A DNA stretch of 64,000 nt from NCBI GenBank assembly GCA_964633715.1, contig CAZWHQ010000019.1:1-64000 (forward strand), in the 5' to 3' direction. The stretch comes from JAUWVG01 sp964633715 (lineage in GTDB: Bacteria; Acidobacteriota; Aminicenantia; Aminicenantales; Aminicenantaceae). Position 1 is the first letter of the stretch. Every line of letters begins with the position of its first letter. The notes under the pieces are model-generated. The model was not told the DNA's origin. It did no database searches and worked only from the letters and a program-made list of their open reading frames with translations. Position numbers and translations under genes: made by a program. Below are positions 33,681-42,448 of this stretch, in pieces.

Positions 33681-34631
33681 ATGAGAATCCGTCACATAAA
33701 TAACAGCTTGAAATATATAAAATTTTATTGTCTCTTCTTTTTAATCATCACTGGTTTTGTCTTTAGCAATTCTGAAAAGACACCTGATTTCACTTTTGGA
33801 ATAATCGCAGATATTCAGTACTGTGAGTGTGATCCACTGGGAACCAGATTCTACTCAAATTCGCTTCATAAATTATCCGAATGTGTAAGCGTTTTTAATG
33901 CAGAAAAGTTAAGTTTTGTTGTCCAACTTGGCGACCTCATTGACAGGGATTTCGATAGCTTTGATCCAGTTCTTTCTGTTTTTAATACGCTCAAAACAAA
34001 AAAATATCATGTTTTGGGAAACCATGATTTTAATGTGCAGGAGGCTCAGAAAGTAGACGTTCTTCAACAGTTGAGCCTAGAAACGCGCTACTATGAATTC
34101 AAAATACAAGGGTGGCGCTTCATTGTACTTGACGGCAATGATTTAAGTTTTTATATCTCAGCAGAATCGAATGAGCGTACTGATGAAACAATAACTCTTT
34201 TTCAAAAACTAAAAGACAGGGAAGCAAACAATGCTTTAGAGTGGAACGGAGGACTGAGCTCAGCACAAATATCCTGGTTGGAAAACATCTTAAAGCAGGC
34301 CTCTTTTTCAAGAGAAAAAGTCCTATTGTTTTGTCACTTTCCCATCTTTCCCTCAAGAGAAGAAAATCTCTGGAACGATATCGAACTCATCGCACTTCTT
34401 GAATCCTATCCCTGTGTTTCGGCTTTTTTTAGCGGACATTTGCATGCAGGGAATTACGCAAAAAAGAAAGGCATTCACTACCTCACTTTTCAAGGCATGG
34501 TTGAAACAGAGGATTCGAATGCGTATTCTATTATTGAGGTTTTTACAGATCATATGAAGGTCTCTGGTTTTGGAAGAGAACCCAACCGAATCCTGACATT
34601 TAAAAAGGACAAATTTTTATATGAAAAATAA
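33681..34631 (+). CDS. Metallophosphoesterase, exported
   Basis: A 316-residue calcineurin-like phosphoesterase with an N-terminal hydrophobic signal (about 13-30). All metal motifs are present: ADIQYCE for D-x-Q/H, GDLIDRD, GNHDFN, CHFPIFP and GHLHAGNY. The arrangement resembles the ADP-ribose/CDP-alcohol pyrophosphatase subgroup. It overlaps the following membrane-hydrolase gene by 11 bases, so they are translationally coupled. The substrate is a phosphodiester or nucleotide-diphosphate compound, but which one cannot be said. Confidence 0.88.
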   Translation: MRIRHINNSLKYIKFYCLFFLIITGFVFSNSEKTPDFTFGIIADIQYCECDPLGTRFYSNSLHKLSECVSVFNAEKLSFVVQLGDLIDRDFDSFDPVLSVFNTLKTKKYHVLGNHDFNVQEAQKVDVLQQLSLETRYYEFKIQGWRFIVLDGNDLSFYISAESNERTDETITLFQKLKDREANNALEWNGGLSSAQISWLENILKQASFSREKVLLFCHFPIFPSREENLWNDIELIALLESYPCVSAFFSGHLHAGNYAKKKGIHYLTFQGMVETEDSNAYSIIEVFTDHMKVSGFGREPNRILTFKKDKFLYEK

Positions 34632-35925
34632 TAGCGAATCTTTATCCAAACAAAACTCTCAAACCAAAAAACGGAAGGCGGGAGTTGCGGCTTTTTTAAG
34701 TTTGCTTTCATCAGGAATGGGTCAAATTTACAATGGTGAATTAATTAAGGGCATTTTTATAAAAATTATAGTTCTTTTTTGTCTAATAATTTGGACATAT
34801 CTAAATTTTAAAAGTTCCCGAGATCTTCTTTTCCTGTCTTGTCTCTTGATGACTATTCTTGTTTTAAAAATCTATTCTATAGTCCAGTCAGTCCACACTT
34901 CCCGAGACTTGGGCATTTCCTACACTCTAAATAAATTCAATAAATCTTACATCTATGTTCTGTTCATTCTGGTATTTTTTTTACTGAATATTGCCCTTCC
35001 CCTTACTGTCCCTCAGCTGGCCCTCATGCAAATGACGGATCATCATCCCTTTCGATCTCAAAAAGCCAAGGAGCGATATTTAGAGAACTATGAAAGAAGG
35101 GAAAAAACTTGGCCGGTGCAATCAGAGACACAGTTGGTCGAGACCTCTTTCGGTCAAACATATGTGAGAATAAGCGGTCCGTCCGAAGCTCCTCCTCTTG
35201 TGCTTTTGCCTGGGGCCAACACAACATCACTCCTGTGGATGGCCAATATCGAATCGCTGTCAAAATTTTACAGAACCTATACTGTGGATAACATCTACGA
35301 TTTCGGAAAGAGTGTGTACACAAAAAAATTTAAAGTTCCGGAAGATTTTGTCCTTTGGCTGGATGAGGTGTTTGATTCTTTAGGCTTGGGTTCTCATATC
35401 CATTTAGGCGGTTACTCCTATGGAGGATGGATCACCAGTCAATATGCTCTGCGTTTTCCCTACAGACTCGACAAAATCATATTGATGGCTCCGGCTGGCA
35501 CAATTGTCCAGCTCGGCCCAGGATTCTTAAAAAGTGCGCTCTTGACCTTGATCCCCCACCGCCACTATGTAAAAAAAGCGATGAATTATGTCCTAGAGGA
35601 TCTCGCCAATAGCGGAGAATCCGGAAAAAAAGAGGTTGAATTCATTGCAGAAAACGCCTACTTAGGACTGCGGTGTTTTAAACCAAAAATGCTCGTCAAT
35701 CCCACAGTCCTCACGGATAAAGAACTCCAGGCTTTACAGGTGCCAACACTTATTCTTTTCGGAAAGAATGAAAAAACATACTCAGCCAGCGATGCGGTCA
35801 ATCGACTCAAAAATACTGCTCCTCACATAAATGTGGAGGTCATCCCCAATGCAGGTCATGATTTGATTCTTGTCCAGACAAAAACAGTGACAGACCTTAT
35901 TCTTGAATTTCTCGAGAAACAATAG
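34621..35925 (+). CDS. Membrane protein with TM2-like N-terminus and alpha/beta hydrolase domain
   Basis: A 434-residue fusion. The N-terminal 135 residues have four hydrophobic segments; the first contains GMGQIYNGELIKGI, the motif of TM2/DUF5683-type membrane proteins. Residues about 165-434 are an alpha/beta hydrolase with PGANTTSLLW as oxyanion loop, nucleophile Ser in GGYSYGGW, and His in PNAGHDLI. The acid position after strand 6 reads FGKNEKTY, with Glu where Asp is usual. The hydrolase is therefore tethered to the membrane. It overlaps the phosphoesterase gene and likely shares its promoter. The substrate may be a lipid, but this is a guess. Confidence 0.78.
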   Translation: MKNNSESLSKQNSQTKKRKAGVAAFLSLLSSGMGQIYNGELIKGIFIKIIVLFCLIIWTYLNFKSSRDLLFLSCLLMTILVLKIYSIVQSVHTSRDLGISYTLNKFNKSYIYVLFILVFFLLNIALPLTVPQLALMQMTDHHPFRSQKAKERYLENYERREKTWPVQSETQLVETSFGQTYVRISGPSEAPPLVLLPGANTTSLLWMANIESLSKFYRTYTVDNIYDFGKSVYTKKFKVPEDFVLWLDEVFDSLGLGSHIHLGGYSYGGWITSQYALRFPYRLDKIILMAPAGTIVQLGPGFLKSALLTLIPHRHYVKKAMNYVLEDLANSGESGKKEVEFIAENAYLGLRCFKPKMLVNPTVLTDKELQALQVPTLILFGKNEKTYSASDAVNRLKNTAPHINVEVIPNAGHDLILVQTKTVTDLILEFLEKQ

Positions 35926-36223
35926 ATGGTTGTTCAATTCCCCGGTTTTTCATCAGTTGCGTAATATTTAACGTGGTGCCCCACCGTACGGTATTGAGAC
36001 GTAAACACGGTATACCGGGTTGATAGCACAGCTCCAAACACATTATGGTATGATTTATATTTTTTTGACGCATTTCTTATTCGGGGAAACAAATCCCTGA
36101 TGGATCGACAATCCACAGAGATCAACGCCATTGACCAAAGCCCCCCATTTTAAGGTCTGAAGATAGCTGTGGCCTTGTTTGTCCGTCTGTCTGTGAAGAA
36201 TATCCACTCCCTCTATCGAAACA
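35926..36223. other. Intergenic region without recognised gene
   Basis: The space between the hydrolase and the MATE gene contains small palindromes (ACCGTACGGT near 35985, CGGTATACCG near 36010) and short open frames on both strands of up to 72 residues, none with a ribosome binding site or recognisable family. I treat it as non-coding, possibly decayed, sequence. Confidence 0.4.
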
Positions 36224-36251
36224 TTGACAGTGTCTAAAATGAGTTTATAAT
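36224..36251 (+). promoter_or_regulatory. Near-consensus promoter for the MATE gene
   Basis: A perfect TTGACA (36224-36229) and a perfect TATAAT (36246-36251) are separated by 16 bases. Transcription should start near 36258, leaving about 9 bases before the ATG at 36267 and no Shine-Dalgarno sequence. This is the strongest-looking promoter in the window. Confidence 0.75.
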
Positions 36252-36266
36252 ACGCGTTTAAGCTCG

Positions 36267-37670
36267 ATGACAAAACAAATCGATATGACTCCTAAATTAA
36301 ATAATCACACGAAAGGTGTCGAGACTCTGCTCGGTAATCCAAGAAAAGCTATCGTGAAGCTTTCTATCCCAATGATCATTGCCCTTTCCGTCCATACTCT
36401 TTACACCTTCATCGATGCGCTTTGGGTATCGGGTCTGGGAGCTGATGCCTTGTCAGCTGTAGGTTTTTTCTTTCCTTTTATGTTTATGATTTTGGCATTA
36501 GCGACTGGTATAGGCGTTGGAGGAGGTTCTGCCATATCCCGCAGAATTGGGGCCAATGATAAATCCGGAGCTGATTTGGTCGGCGCTCACACCTTCGTCC
36601 TTATGATTATAACGTCCATTGCCATATCTGTTCCTCTATTTTTAGCCGCTCCTTCTATGTTCACAGCTATGGGGGCAGGTCCAGTGGCGGATGTGGCTTC
36701 CAGTTACGCAAGAGTTCTGTTTGCCGGCTCACTCGTCTTCTTCTTCAGCAATATCGCCTCGGCTCTCATGAGAGCAGAGGGAGACGTCAAAAGAGCCATG
36801 TACGCCATGATGCTGGGTGCAGGATTGAATATCATCCTCGATCCAATCTTCATTTATGGTCTAGATCTAGGTGTATCCGGAGCTGCGTGGGCCACTTTGA
36901 TTTCACTCTTTGTGTCATCGACATTCCTCTTTCGATGGCTTTTTATAAAAAAAGTCACATTCATCCATATTTCTTTTCGCAGATTTCGCTTCAAGAAAGT
37001 CATAACAAAAGACATCTTTCGTGTCGGTATTCCTGCCTCTGTTCAGCAGATGGCCATGGCCTTTTCTATGTTTCTCCTCAATCTCATTGCCGTAAAAGTT
37101 GGTGGGACTGACGGGGTTGCCGTCTATACAACAGGATGGCGTGTGGCCATGTTTGCCATTTTACCTCTTTTAGGGATCGCAACTGCTGTTACCTCTGTGA
37201 CCGGGGCCGCCTTTGGAGCACACGATTACAAAAAGCTGAATACTGCCCATATGTATGCCATTAAAATTGGTCTTATTATCGAATTTTCCGTGGGTCTTTT
37301 GACCTTTTTGTTTGCCCCTCAGATTGCCGGACTTTTTACTTTAGCTGAAGAAACTGTCCGTATCCGTCAAGATTTAATCATCTTTTTACGCCTGATGTGC
37401 ATCTATTATCCCACCTCCGCCTTGGGTATTCTCTCCTCATCCATGTTTCAGGGAACAGGTAAGGGAATCTACTCCTTAACTGTCACGCTGATTCGAGCTG
37501 TTGTGCTGGCCGTTCCTCTTGCCTATATCTACGCGGTTTTTTTCGATATAGGTCTCGAAGGAGTCTGGTGGGGTATCGTATCTGGAAATGTCATCGCCGG
37601 ATTTATCGCTATTATCTGGGCCCGCTTTTTTATCCGCCGTCTTTTGGCCCCACAATATTCAAAAATTTGA
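36267..37670 (+). CDS. MATE family efflux transporter
   Basis: A 467-residue membrane protein with about twelve hydrophobic segments arranged as two homologous halves. The N-terminal half starts with GNPRKAIVKLSIPMIIALSVHTLYTFIDALWVSGLG, typical of the DinF/NorM-like group, and the second half with the analogous DIFRVGIPASVQQMAMAFSMFLLNLIAVKVGG. It exports cationic drugs or metabolites using a Na+ or H+ gradient. It has its own strong promoter. Nearest relatives are the archaeal/bacterial MATE proteins annotated as multidrug exporters; the natural substrate is unknown. Confidence 0.9.
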   Translation: MTKQIDMTPKLNNHTKGVETLLGNPRKAIVKLSIPMIIALSVHTLYTFIDALWVSGLGADALSAVGFFFPFMFMILALATGIGVGGGSAISRRIGANDKSGADLVGAHTFVLMIITSIAISVPLFLAAPSMFTAMGAGPVADVASSYARVLFAGSLVFFFSNIASALMRAEGDVKRAMYAMMLGAGLNIILDPIFIYGLDLGVSGAAWATLISLFVSSTFLFRWLFIKKVTFIHISFRRFRFKKVITKDIFRVGIPASVQQMAMAFSMFLLNLIAVKVGGTDGVAVYTTGWRVAMFAILPLLGIATAVTSVTGAAFGAHDYKKLNTAHMYAIKIGLIIEFSVGLLTFLFAPQIAGLFTLAEETVRIRQDLIIFLRLMCIYYPTSALGILSSSMFQGTGKGIYSLTVTLIRAVVLAVPLAYIYAVFFDIGLEGVWWGIVSGNVIAGFIAIIWARFFIRRLLAPQYSKI

Positions 37671-37707
37671 TTAACCTGGATATCAAATGCGTGAACTGAC
37701 GATTCGA

Positions 37708-40299
37708 TCACTTAACCATTGTATTAAACAGCAGTTTAAAGGTGCCGTGTGTCTGGCTCCGGTTTTGCGTCCGGAATCCGATGAGTACGACAGTCCCTTG
37801 TCCAAATTGTGCTTCGACCATCCCAGACAGATTAGCTAAGTGCTCTTCACCAATGAGCCAACCGCTTTGAAGGAGATCTCTATCTTTATAGCGCACAACG
37901 GTTTTGTACATCTCATTGTGCTGTCCGGGCACGATAGTAAATGCCGGGCTTGACCAGTACAGGACAAGACCTTCCGCAGGCATACCATAGGCCAGTGGAT
38001 GTGAATTATCAAACGTCACTTTAAGAGTCGATCCAGGACAGAAAAATTCTTTCGAATCCAAGCCCTCTACGGCATTCACAACGTTTAATCCAAACTTATC
38101 CACCGCAAATTCACAAGCCTGACCGAGAGTCACCAATGTGCCTCCTTTATTGACAAAATCCTTGATTGCTTCCACTCCCTCAGTCCCGATACCACTCCTG
38201 TATTCAGGGGGAACAGATGATGGGGAGTAGCGGCCGGACGAGGACAATTCACCTGTGATCATGGCTGTGGAATCGTTTGGCAGGATAATAACATCGTAAT
38301 TTTTAATCAGATCTCCTTTTTTAATCTCCGCATCCTTTAAAGACGTGTACGGAAAAGCAAACTGTTCGAGAAGAAAACGCGTCCATCCTTCATCCATATT
38401 GCCGCCCCAGTACCGCTGGTACATTCCCACACGAGTCTTTTTAACGTCATGAGTCACCGAAGATGGTTTTTCTTTAAGAGCCACAAAATTTACTCCTGAT
38501 TTCTCTGCCACGTCCTTTAAGACAGCCTCAGAACCCCTGGACACAATAAAATCTCCGGGATTCAGTGCCTTTGATGATTTATCAACTCGCCTCACTTTGA
38601 TCCCCTGTTCCAGAAGGAGATTGACAGCCTTAAAGGAGGCGTTCAAACGTCCATCAAGGACATAAAGAGAGCTGTTCTCTGCAACTTTTCCTTCAATTGG
38701 AATGGGATTGGAGAGGATATTCAAACCTTCCTCGATTTTTTCATCGACAGGATCGACCCGCACACCCATAAATTCGTTCATGGTATGAGTGGCCGAGTCA
38801 TATGGTCTTAAAGGAGATCCGTCTCGGGCTCTTGTCCATTCATTATCCACATAATATGTCTGTCCCAACAAATTCCGAATCAGACCCATCTTTGGTTGTG
38901 CCAAAGAAATGACAAACGATCCCTTTGGATAGATAACTCCACTCACATAGAGATCTTCGACAGCCTGTTTAATTTCCAGCCCTGACATCAACAGCGTATT
39001 CACCATTTTGAGTGCTGTCAGCGAATCATGTTGTTTCGATGGAATCACATAGGCCTTAGGTGTTCCTTGATCTCCCCGTTCCGTCTGTCTCTTGGCTTTA
39101 AGGTAAGCGTTCCACAGGACAGTCTCCTTGTTTCGGGCAGCCAGGTCGAGAAGAGCCCAAGCGGCTATTTTTTTCTGCTCCACAATATCTCGAAGTCTCC
39201 ACCATCCCCCCGGCCAAGGATTGGGGAAATTGGATTGGGCTTTGTATTCCGGAAACTGCCGGGCACCTCCCCTTAACTGTTCAGGGTGGATATAGAGCGG
39301 TGTGGCCAATTTTGCACTGGCTGATTCCGTGAGCATACCGGCAATATTATGGAACGGCGTGATCCAATGCCATCCAAAATGTCCCCAACCGGGATATTGG
39401 GCAGCGTTGAGTATGCCCGCCTTCCCATTTTCTTCTAATTTATACGCAATGTGCGCACCGTACCAGCTCATTTCTCTCCAAATGAGGGGATCGGCATAGG
39501 GACGAATTGGTTCACTGTAAGGTGGAACGTAGAAGCGGGCTCCATAACTCCCCATATGGTGATGATCGATGTAGGCTTGTGGAGGCCAATCCCTGTACAT
39601 AATCTTGGCAGCATACACAGACTCTATCATATTGAGAAAATCTCCATCCCGGTTATTGTCATGGCCGACATATTTGTGATAGAGCCAGGGAAGACCCGTG
39701 CCTTCATATTCAGTGCCTAAATTTTTATTGTACCAGTCCGTCACCATGATCTGTCCATCCGGATTAAAGCAGGGAATAAGGAAAAAAATAACATTATTGA
39801 GGATCCCTTGGGTTTCCTCATCATTGCGTGTTAAAAGATCAAACGTCAACTCCGGCGCCATCTGGGTGCCTCCAATCTCAGTCGCGTGAAGACTCATGGA
39901 TTGACATATCACCGCCTTCCCCTCTTTGACAAGATCCTTAATTTCGGATTGGGCGATTCCCCTCGGATCGCTGATTTTTGCATTTATGTCTTTATACCTT
40001 TCTAGATCAGCCAAGTTCTCTTTTGATGAAATAATCACCAGAAGGAAGGGATTCCCTTCCGTCGATGGCCCCATATCGATGACTTCAATTTTATCGCTCT
40101 CCGTCTTCAGCAGATTGTAATACTCGACAATTTTATCCCAGCGGGCGATATTTTTATCGCTGCCGAGTTGGAATCCAAAAAACTTCTCGGGAGATGTGAT
40201 TTCTTTTTGGGCCAGTCCCGATGACGGCAGTATTCCCAGGAGTATAAGTCCCACTGCGCACAATAAAATTCTGTGAGAAAATTTCAGATGTTGTCTCAT
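37708..40299 (-). CDS. M14 family metallocarboxypeptidase, large exported form
   Basis: An 863-residue protein with a signal peptide ending near SGLAQ and GGAGGG before ATG 40299. The zinc site begins with HxxE in SLHATEIGGTQ; the distal His is probably in IDHHHMG, and the catalytic Glu in LTESASAKL. The C-terminal 450 residues contain a domain that resembles a class I glutamine-amidotransferase-like fold (FVNKGGTLVTLGQACEFAVDKFG), common in this peptidase group. It presumably cleaves terminal residues from exogenous peptides. It converges with the MATE gene at 37 bases. Confidence 0.85.
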   Translation of the reverse strand: MRQHLKFSHRILLCAVGLILLGILPSSGLAQKEITSPEKFFGFQLGSDKNIARWDKIVEYYNLLKTESDKIEVIDMGPSTEGNPFLLVIISSKENLADLERYKDINAKISDPRGIAQSEIKDLVKEGKAVICQSMSLHATEIGGTQMAPELTFDLLTRNDEETQGILNNVIFFLIPCFNPDGQIMVTDWYNKNLGTEYEGTGLPWLYHKYVGHDNNRDGDFLNMIESVYAAKIMYRDWPPQAYIDHHHMGSYGARFYVPPYSEPIRPYADPLIWREMSWYGAHIAYKLEENGKAGILNAAQYPGWGHFGWHWITPFHNIAGMLTESASAKLATPLYIHPEQLRGGARQFPEYKAQSNFPNPWPGGWWRLRDIVEQKKIAAWALLDLAARNKETVLWNAYLKAKRQTERGDQGTPKAYVIPSKQHDSLTALKMVNTLLMSGLEIKQAVEDLYVSGVIYPKGSFVISLAQPKMGLIRNLLGQTYYVDNEWTRARDGSPLRPYDSATHTMNEFMGVRVDPVDEKIEEGLNILSNPIPIEGKVAENSSLYVLDGRLNASFKAVNLLLEQGIKVRRVDKSSKALNPGDFIVSRGSEAVLKDVAEKSGVNFVALKEKPSSVTHDVKKTRVGMYQRYWGGNMDEGWTRFLLEQFAFPYTSLKDAEIKKGDLIKNYDVIILPNDSTAMITGELSSSGRYSPSSVPPEYRSGIGTEGVEAIKDFVNKGGTLVTLGQACEFAVDKFGLNVVNAVEGLDSKEFFCPGSTLKVTFDNSHPLAYGMPAEGLVLYWSSPAFTIVPGQHNEMYKTVVRYKDRDLLQSGWLIGEEHLANLSGMVEAQFGQGTVVLIGFRTQNRSQTHGTFKLLFNTMVK

Positions 40300-40419
40300 A
40301 GAAACCCTCCTTGATTCATTTTCTAGTTATTCTATCAAATTCCCCTCAAAATTACTCAAATTTCTTCCTTATAGAATGCATTTCCGTTTCCGTGCTATCA
40401 AGAACGTGTTCTCCGTGAA

Positions 40420-40434
40420 GTGATCAGAAATCAC
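40420..40434. repeat. Small hairpin in the divergent region
   Basis: GTGAT (40420-40424) and ATCAC (40430-40434) form a 5-bp stem with a 5-base loop, midway between the divergent M14 and aminomutase genes. It could be an operator. Otherwise 40300-40503 has no gene. Confidence 0.25.
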
Positions 40435-40503
40435 GATGCGTTTTCCCCAGAACTCTAAATATAATCACGGGAATGGAAATGTTTACCCATATGTCACAAG
40501 AAA

Positions 40504-40533
40504 TTGATTTTTTAGAGAAAAATATGCTAGAAT
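40504..40533 (+). promoter_or_regulatory. Extended -10 promoter for the aminomutase gene
   Basis: TTGATT (40504-40509) is followed after 18 bases by TAGAAT (40528-40533), with the TGC extension directly before it. The leader is about 63 bases and contains two small hairpins, CGAGA-TTC-TCTCG (40543-40555) and CTGTT-CA-AACAG (40559-40570), the first at the 5' end. Confidence 0.55.
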
Positions 40534-40602
40534 GATTCCAAACGAGATTCTCTCGCACCTGTTCAAACAGATATATTCGGGATACGGTCTCTTATCATTG
40601 TC

Positions 40603-42399
40603 ATGGAAGTCAGAATTAAAAACAAATTACTTAGAATTTTAGACCAGGTCCCCTCTCTTAAAGACATCATGCTCACCCATGATTCCTTGGAGGAAAAACG
40701 CAAAAACATAAGAAAACTATTGGCCAAGAGGCTTATTCGTACATATGATGATTCACCTGAAATTCCTTCGCTCAAGTGGGTGCTCACCCGTGATGCCATA
40801 GGGATTTTTAGAAGGCTCATCTCGATTCGCAGTGAAAACCTCTCTGAATTCAGTTTTCTCAACTATTTGAACGATATCATCCATAATGAGAAAAAAAATG
40901 CGGTGGTCAAACCTTCTCCAGGTTTTTTTGCAGAATTAAATCATCTTTTACGCGGAATAACGGGAGAGGCCGAAGTGTACCCCAAAAAAGTCCCTGCGTT
41001 TGTGAAACACAGGGGAGTTAAAGCCGCACGGTTGAGGTCAGCCTCCCTTTCAAAAATGTCCAGAGATGCAGACAAATTCATCAACCGTTATCCCTGTGGT
41101 CTGGACGATGACGCCAAACGCCGCCGGTACAACAATAAACACCGTATCCTTCGGTATTTCAAAGCAACAGATTTTGAATGGACCAACTGGAAGTGGCAGC
41201 TCCGCCAAGCGGTCAAAGATGTCGACACATTAAAAGACCTGGTCCATCTGACAGAAAAAGAATACCAGGCTGTCAAGCTGGCTCAGATACACAAAGTTCC
41301 ATTCGGCATTACGCCCTATTACCTGTCCTTAATGGACTATGCTCCAGGCAAAGGGAGAGACGACGCCATCCGTGCCCAGGTGATTCCCTCCCTGCAATAC
41401 ATCCAAACACTACTGGATAACAGGGGAGACAAACAAAAATCCATGGACTTTATGCTGGAGCATGACACCTCCCCCATCGAAGGAATCACTCGGCGCTACC
41501 CTCGGATTGCCATCATCAAACCTGTGGTCACCTGTCCTCAGATCTGTGTCTACTGCCAGAGGAATTGGGAGATTGAAGATGTGCACTCCCACTCAGCCGC
41601 ACTGCCCAAATCCAAACTGGATAAGGCCTTGAACTGGATCGCCAATACTCCAGAAATTCACGAGGTGCTGATTACAGGGGGCGATCCCTTTATTCTCTCC
41701 AATGAAAAAATCGAAAACCTCTTATTCAAATTGTCCCGGATGAAACATGTGGAAAGGATAAGAATCGGATCCCGAACCCTTGTGACACTTCCGCAGAGGA
41801 TCACCGAAGCTCTGATCAAGGATGTGAGTCATTTCCACATTCCCGGAAAAAGAGAGCTCCTTATTGTCACTCATTTCGAACACCCCTATGAGATCACCCA
41901 GCAATCCATGGATGCCGTTCAAAAGTTCAGGAGAAATGGGATTGAAGTTTACAATCAACTTGTGTACACCTTCTTCAATTCCCGTAAATTTGAAGCCTCC
42001 ATGCTGCGGCATAAGCTGCGCCTGATAGGCGTAACCTCCTACTACACATTTAGCACAAAAGGAAAAGAGGAGACAGAAGATTTTCGTGTGCCTATTTCCA
42101 GGCTCCTGCAGGAACAAAAAGAAGAAGCCAGATTGATGCCGGGAACCGTACGCACCGATGAGGTCGTCTTTAATGTTCCAAAACTGGGTAAAAATTACCT
42201 GCGAGCCGTTCAGCACCACGATGTCATCTCCATACTTCCCGACGGACGACGCGTCTATGAATTCCACCCCTGGGAGAAAAAACTGGCGCTTGCGGACACC
42301 TATGTCTATACGGATGTCTCCATCTACAATTATCTCCAAAAACTCCAATCCTACGGAGAAAATATTTCTGACTACAGTTCTATCTGGTATTATTATTGA
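40603..42399 (+). CDS. eam: KamA-family radical SAM aminomutase, probably glutamate 2,3-aminomutase
   Basis: A 598-residue enzyme, longer than usual because of an N-terminal extension of about 180 residues. The radical SAM motif is Cys311, Cys315, Cys318 (CPQICVYC), and the PLP lysine is probably Lys530. Lysine 2,3-aminomutase uses two Asp residues (293 and 330 in the clostridial enzyme) to hold lysine; the aligned positions here are Lys486 (FSTKGKEE) and Asn524 (VFNVPKLGK), with a one-residue shift. Lys and Asn at these places are described for clostridial glutamate 2,3-aminomutase, which makes beta-glutamate, an osmolyte. The family is certain; the substrate is inferred. No Shine-Dalgarno sequence precedes the ATG. 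Confidence 0.8.
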   Translation: MEVRIKNKLLRILDQVPSLKDIMLTHDSLEEKRKNIRKLLAKRLIRTYDDSPEIPSLKWVLTRDAIGIFRRLISIRSENLSEFSFLNYLNDIIHNEKKNAVVKPSPGFFAELNHLLRGITGEAEVYPKKVPAFVKHRGVKAARLRSASLSKMSRDADKFINRYPCGLDDDAKRRRYNNKHRILRYFKATDFEWTNWKWQLRQAVKDVDTLKDLVHLTEKEYQAVKLAQIHKVPFGITPYYLSLMDYAPGKGRDDAIRAQVIPSLQYIQTLLDNRGDKQKSMDFMLEHDTSPIEGITRRYPRIAIIKPVVTCPQICVYCQRNWEIEDVHSHSAALPKSKLDKALNWIANTPEIHEVLITGGDPFILSNEKIENLLFKLSRMKHVERIRIGSRTLVTLPQRITEALIKDVSHFHIPGKRELLIVTHFEHPYEITQQSMDAVQKFRRNGIEVYNQLVYTFFNSRKFEASMLRHKLRLIGVTSYYTFSTKGKEETEDFRVPISRLLQEQKEEARLMPGTVRTDEVVFNVPKLGKNYLRAVQHHDVISILPDGRRVYEFHPWEKKLALADTYVYTDVSIYNYLQKLQSYGENISDYSSIWYYY

Positions 42400-42421
42400 T
42401 TAAATTAGACATATTTCTATA

Positions 42422-42430
42422 TGCTAAAAT
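42422..42430 (+). promoter_or_regulatory. Extended -10 promoter for the NYN-LOTUS gene
   Basis: TGC followed by TAAAAT (42425-42430) matches an extended -10, and the sequence around it (TATGCTAAAAT) is nearly identical to that of the aminomutase promoter (TATGCTAGAAT). No good -35 is present. Confidence 0.45.
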
Positions 42431-42448
42431 TTATAAAAACGAGGTATT

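Noticed and set aside
36055..36273. Minus-strand 72-codon frame before the MATE gene
   Set aside because: It runs across the near-consensus MATE promoter and has no ribosome binding site or family. Short, and a second frame in the same region has equal claim.
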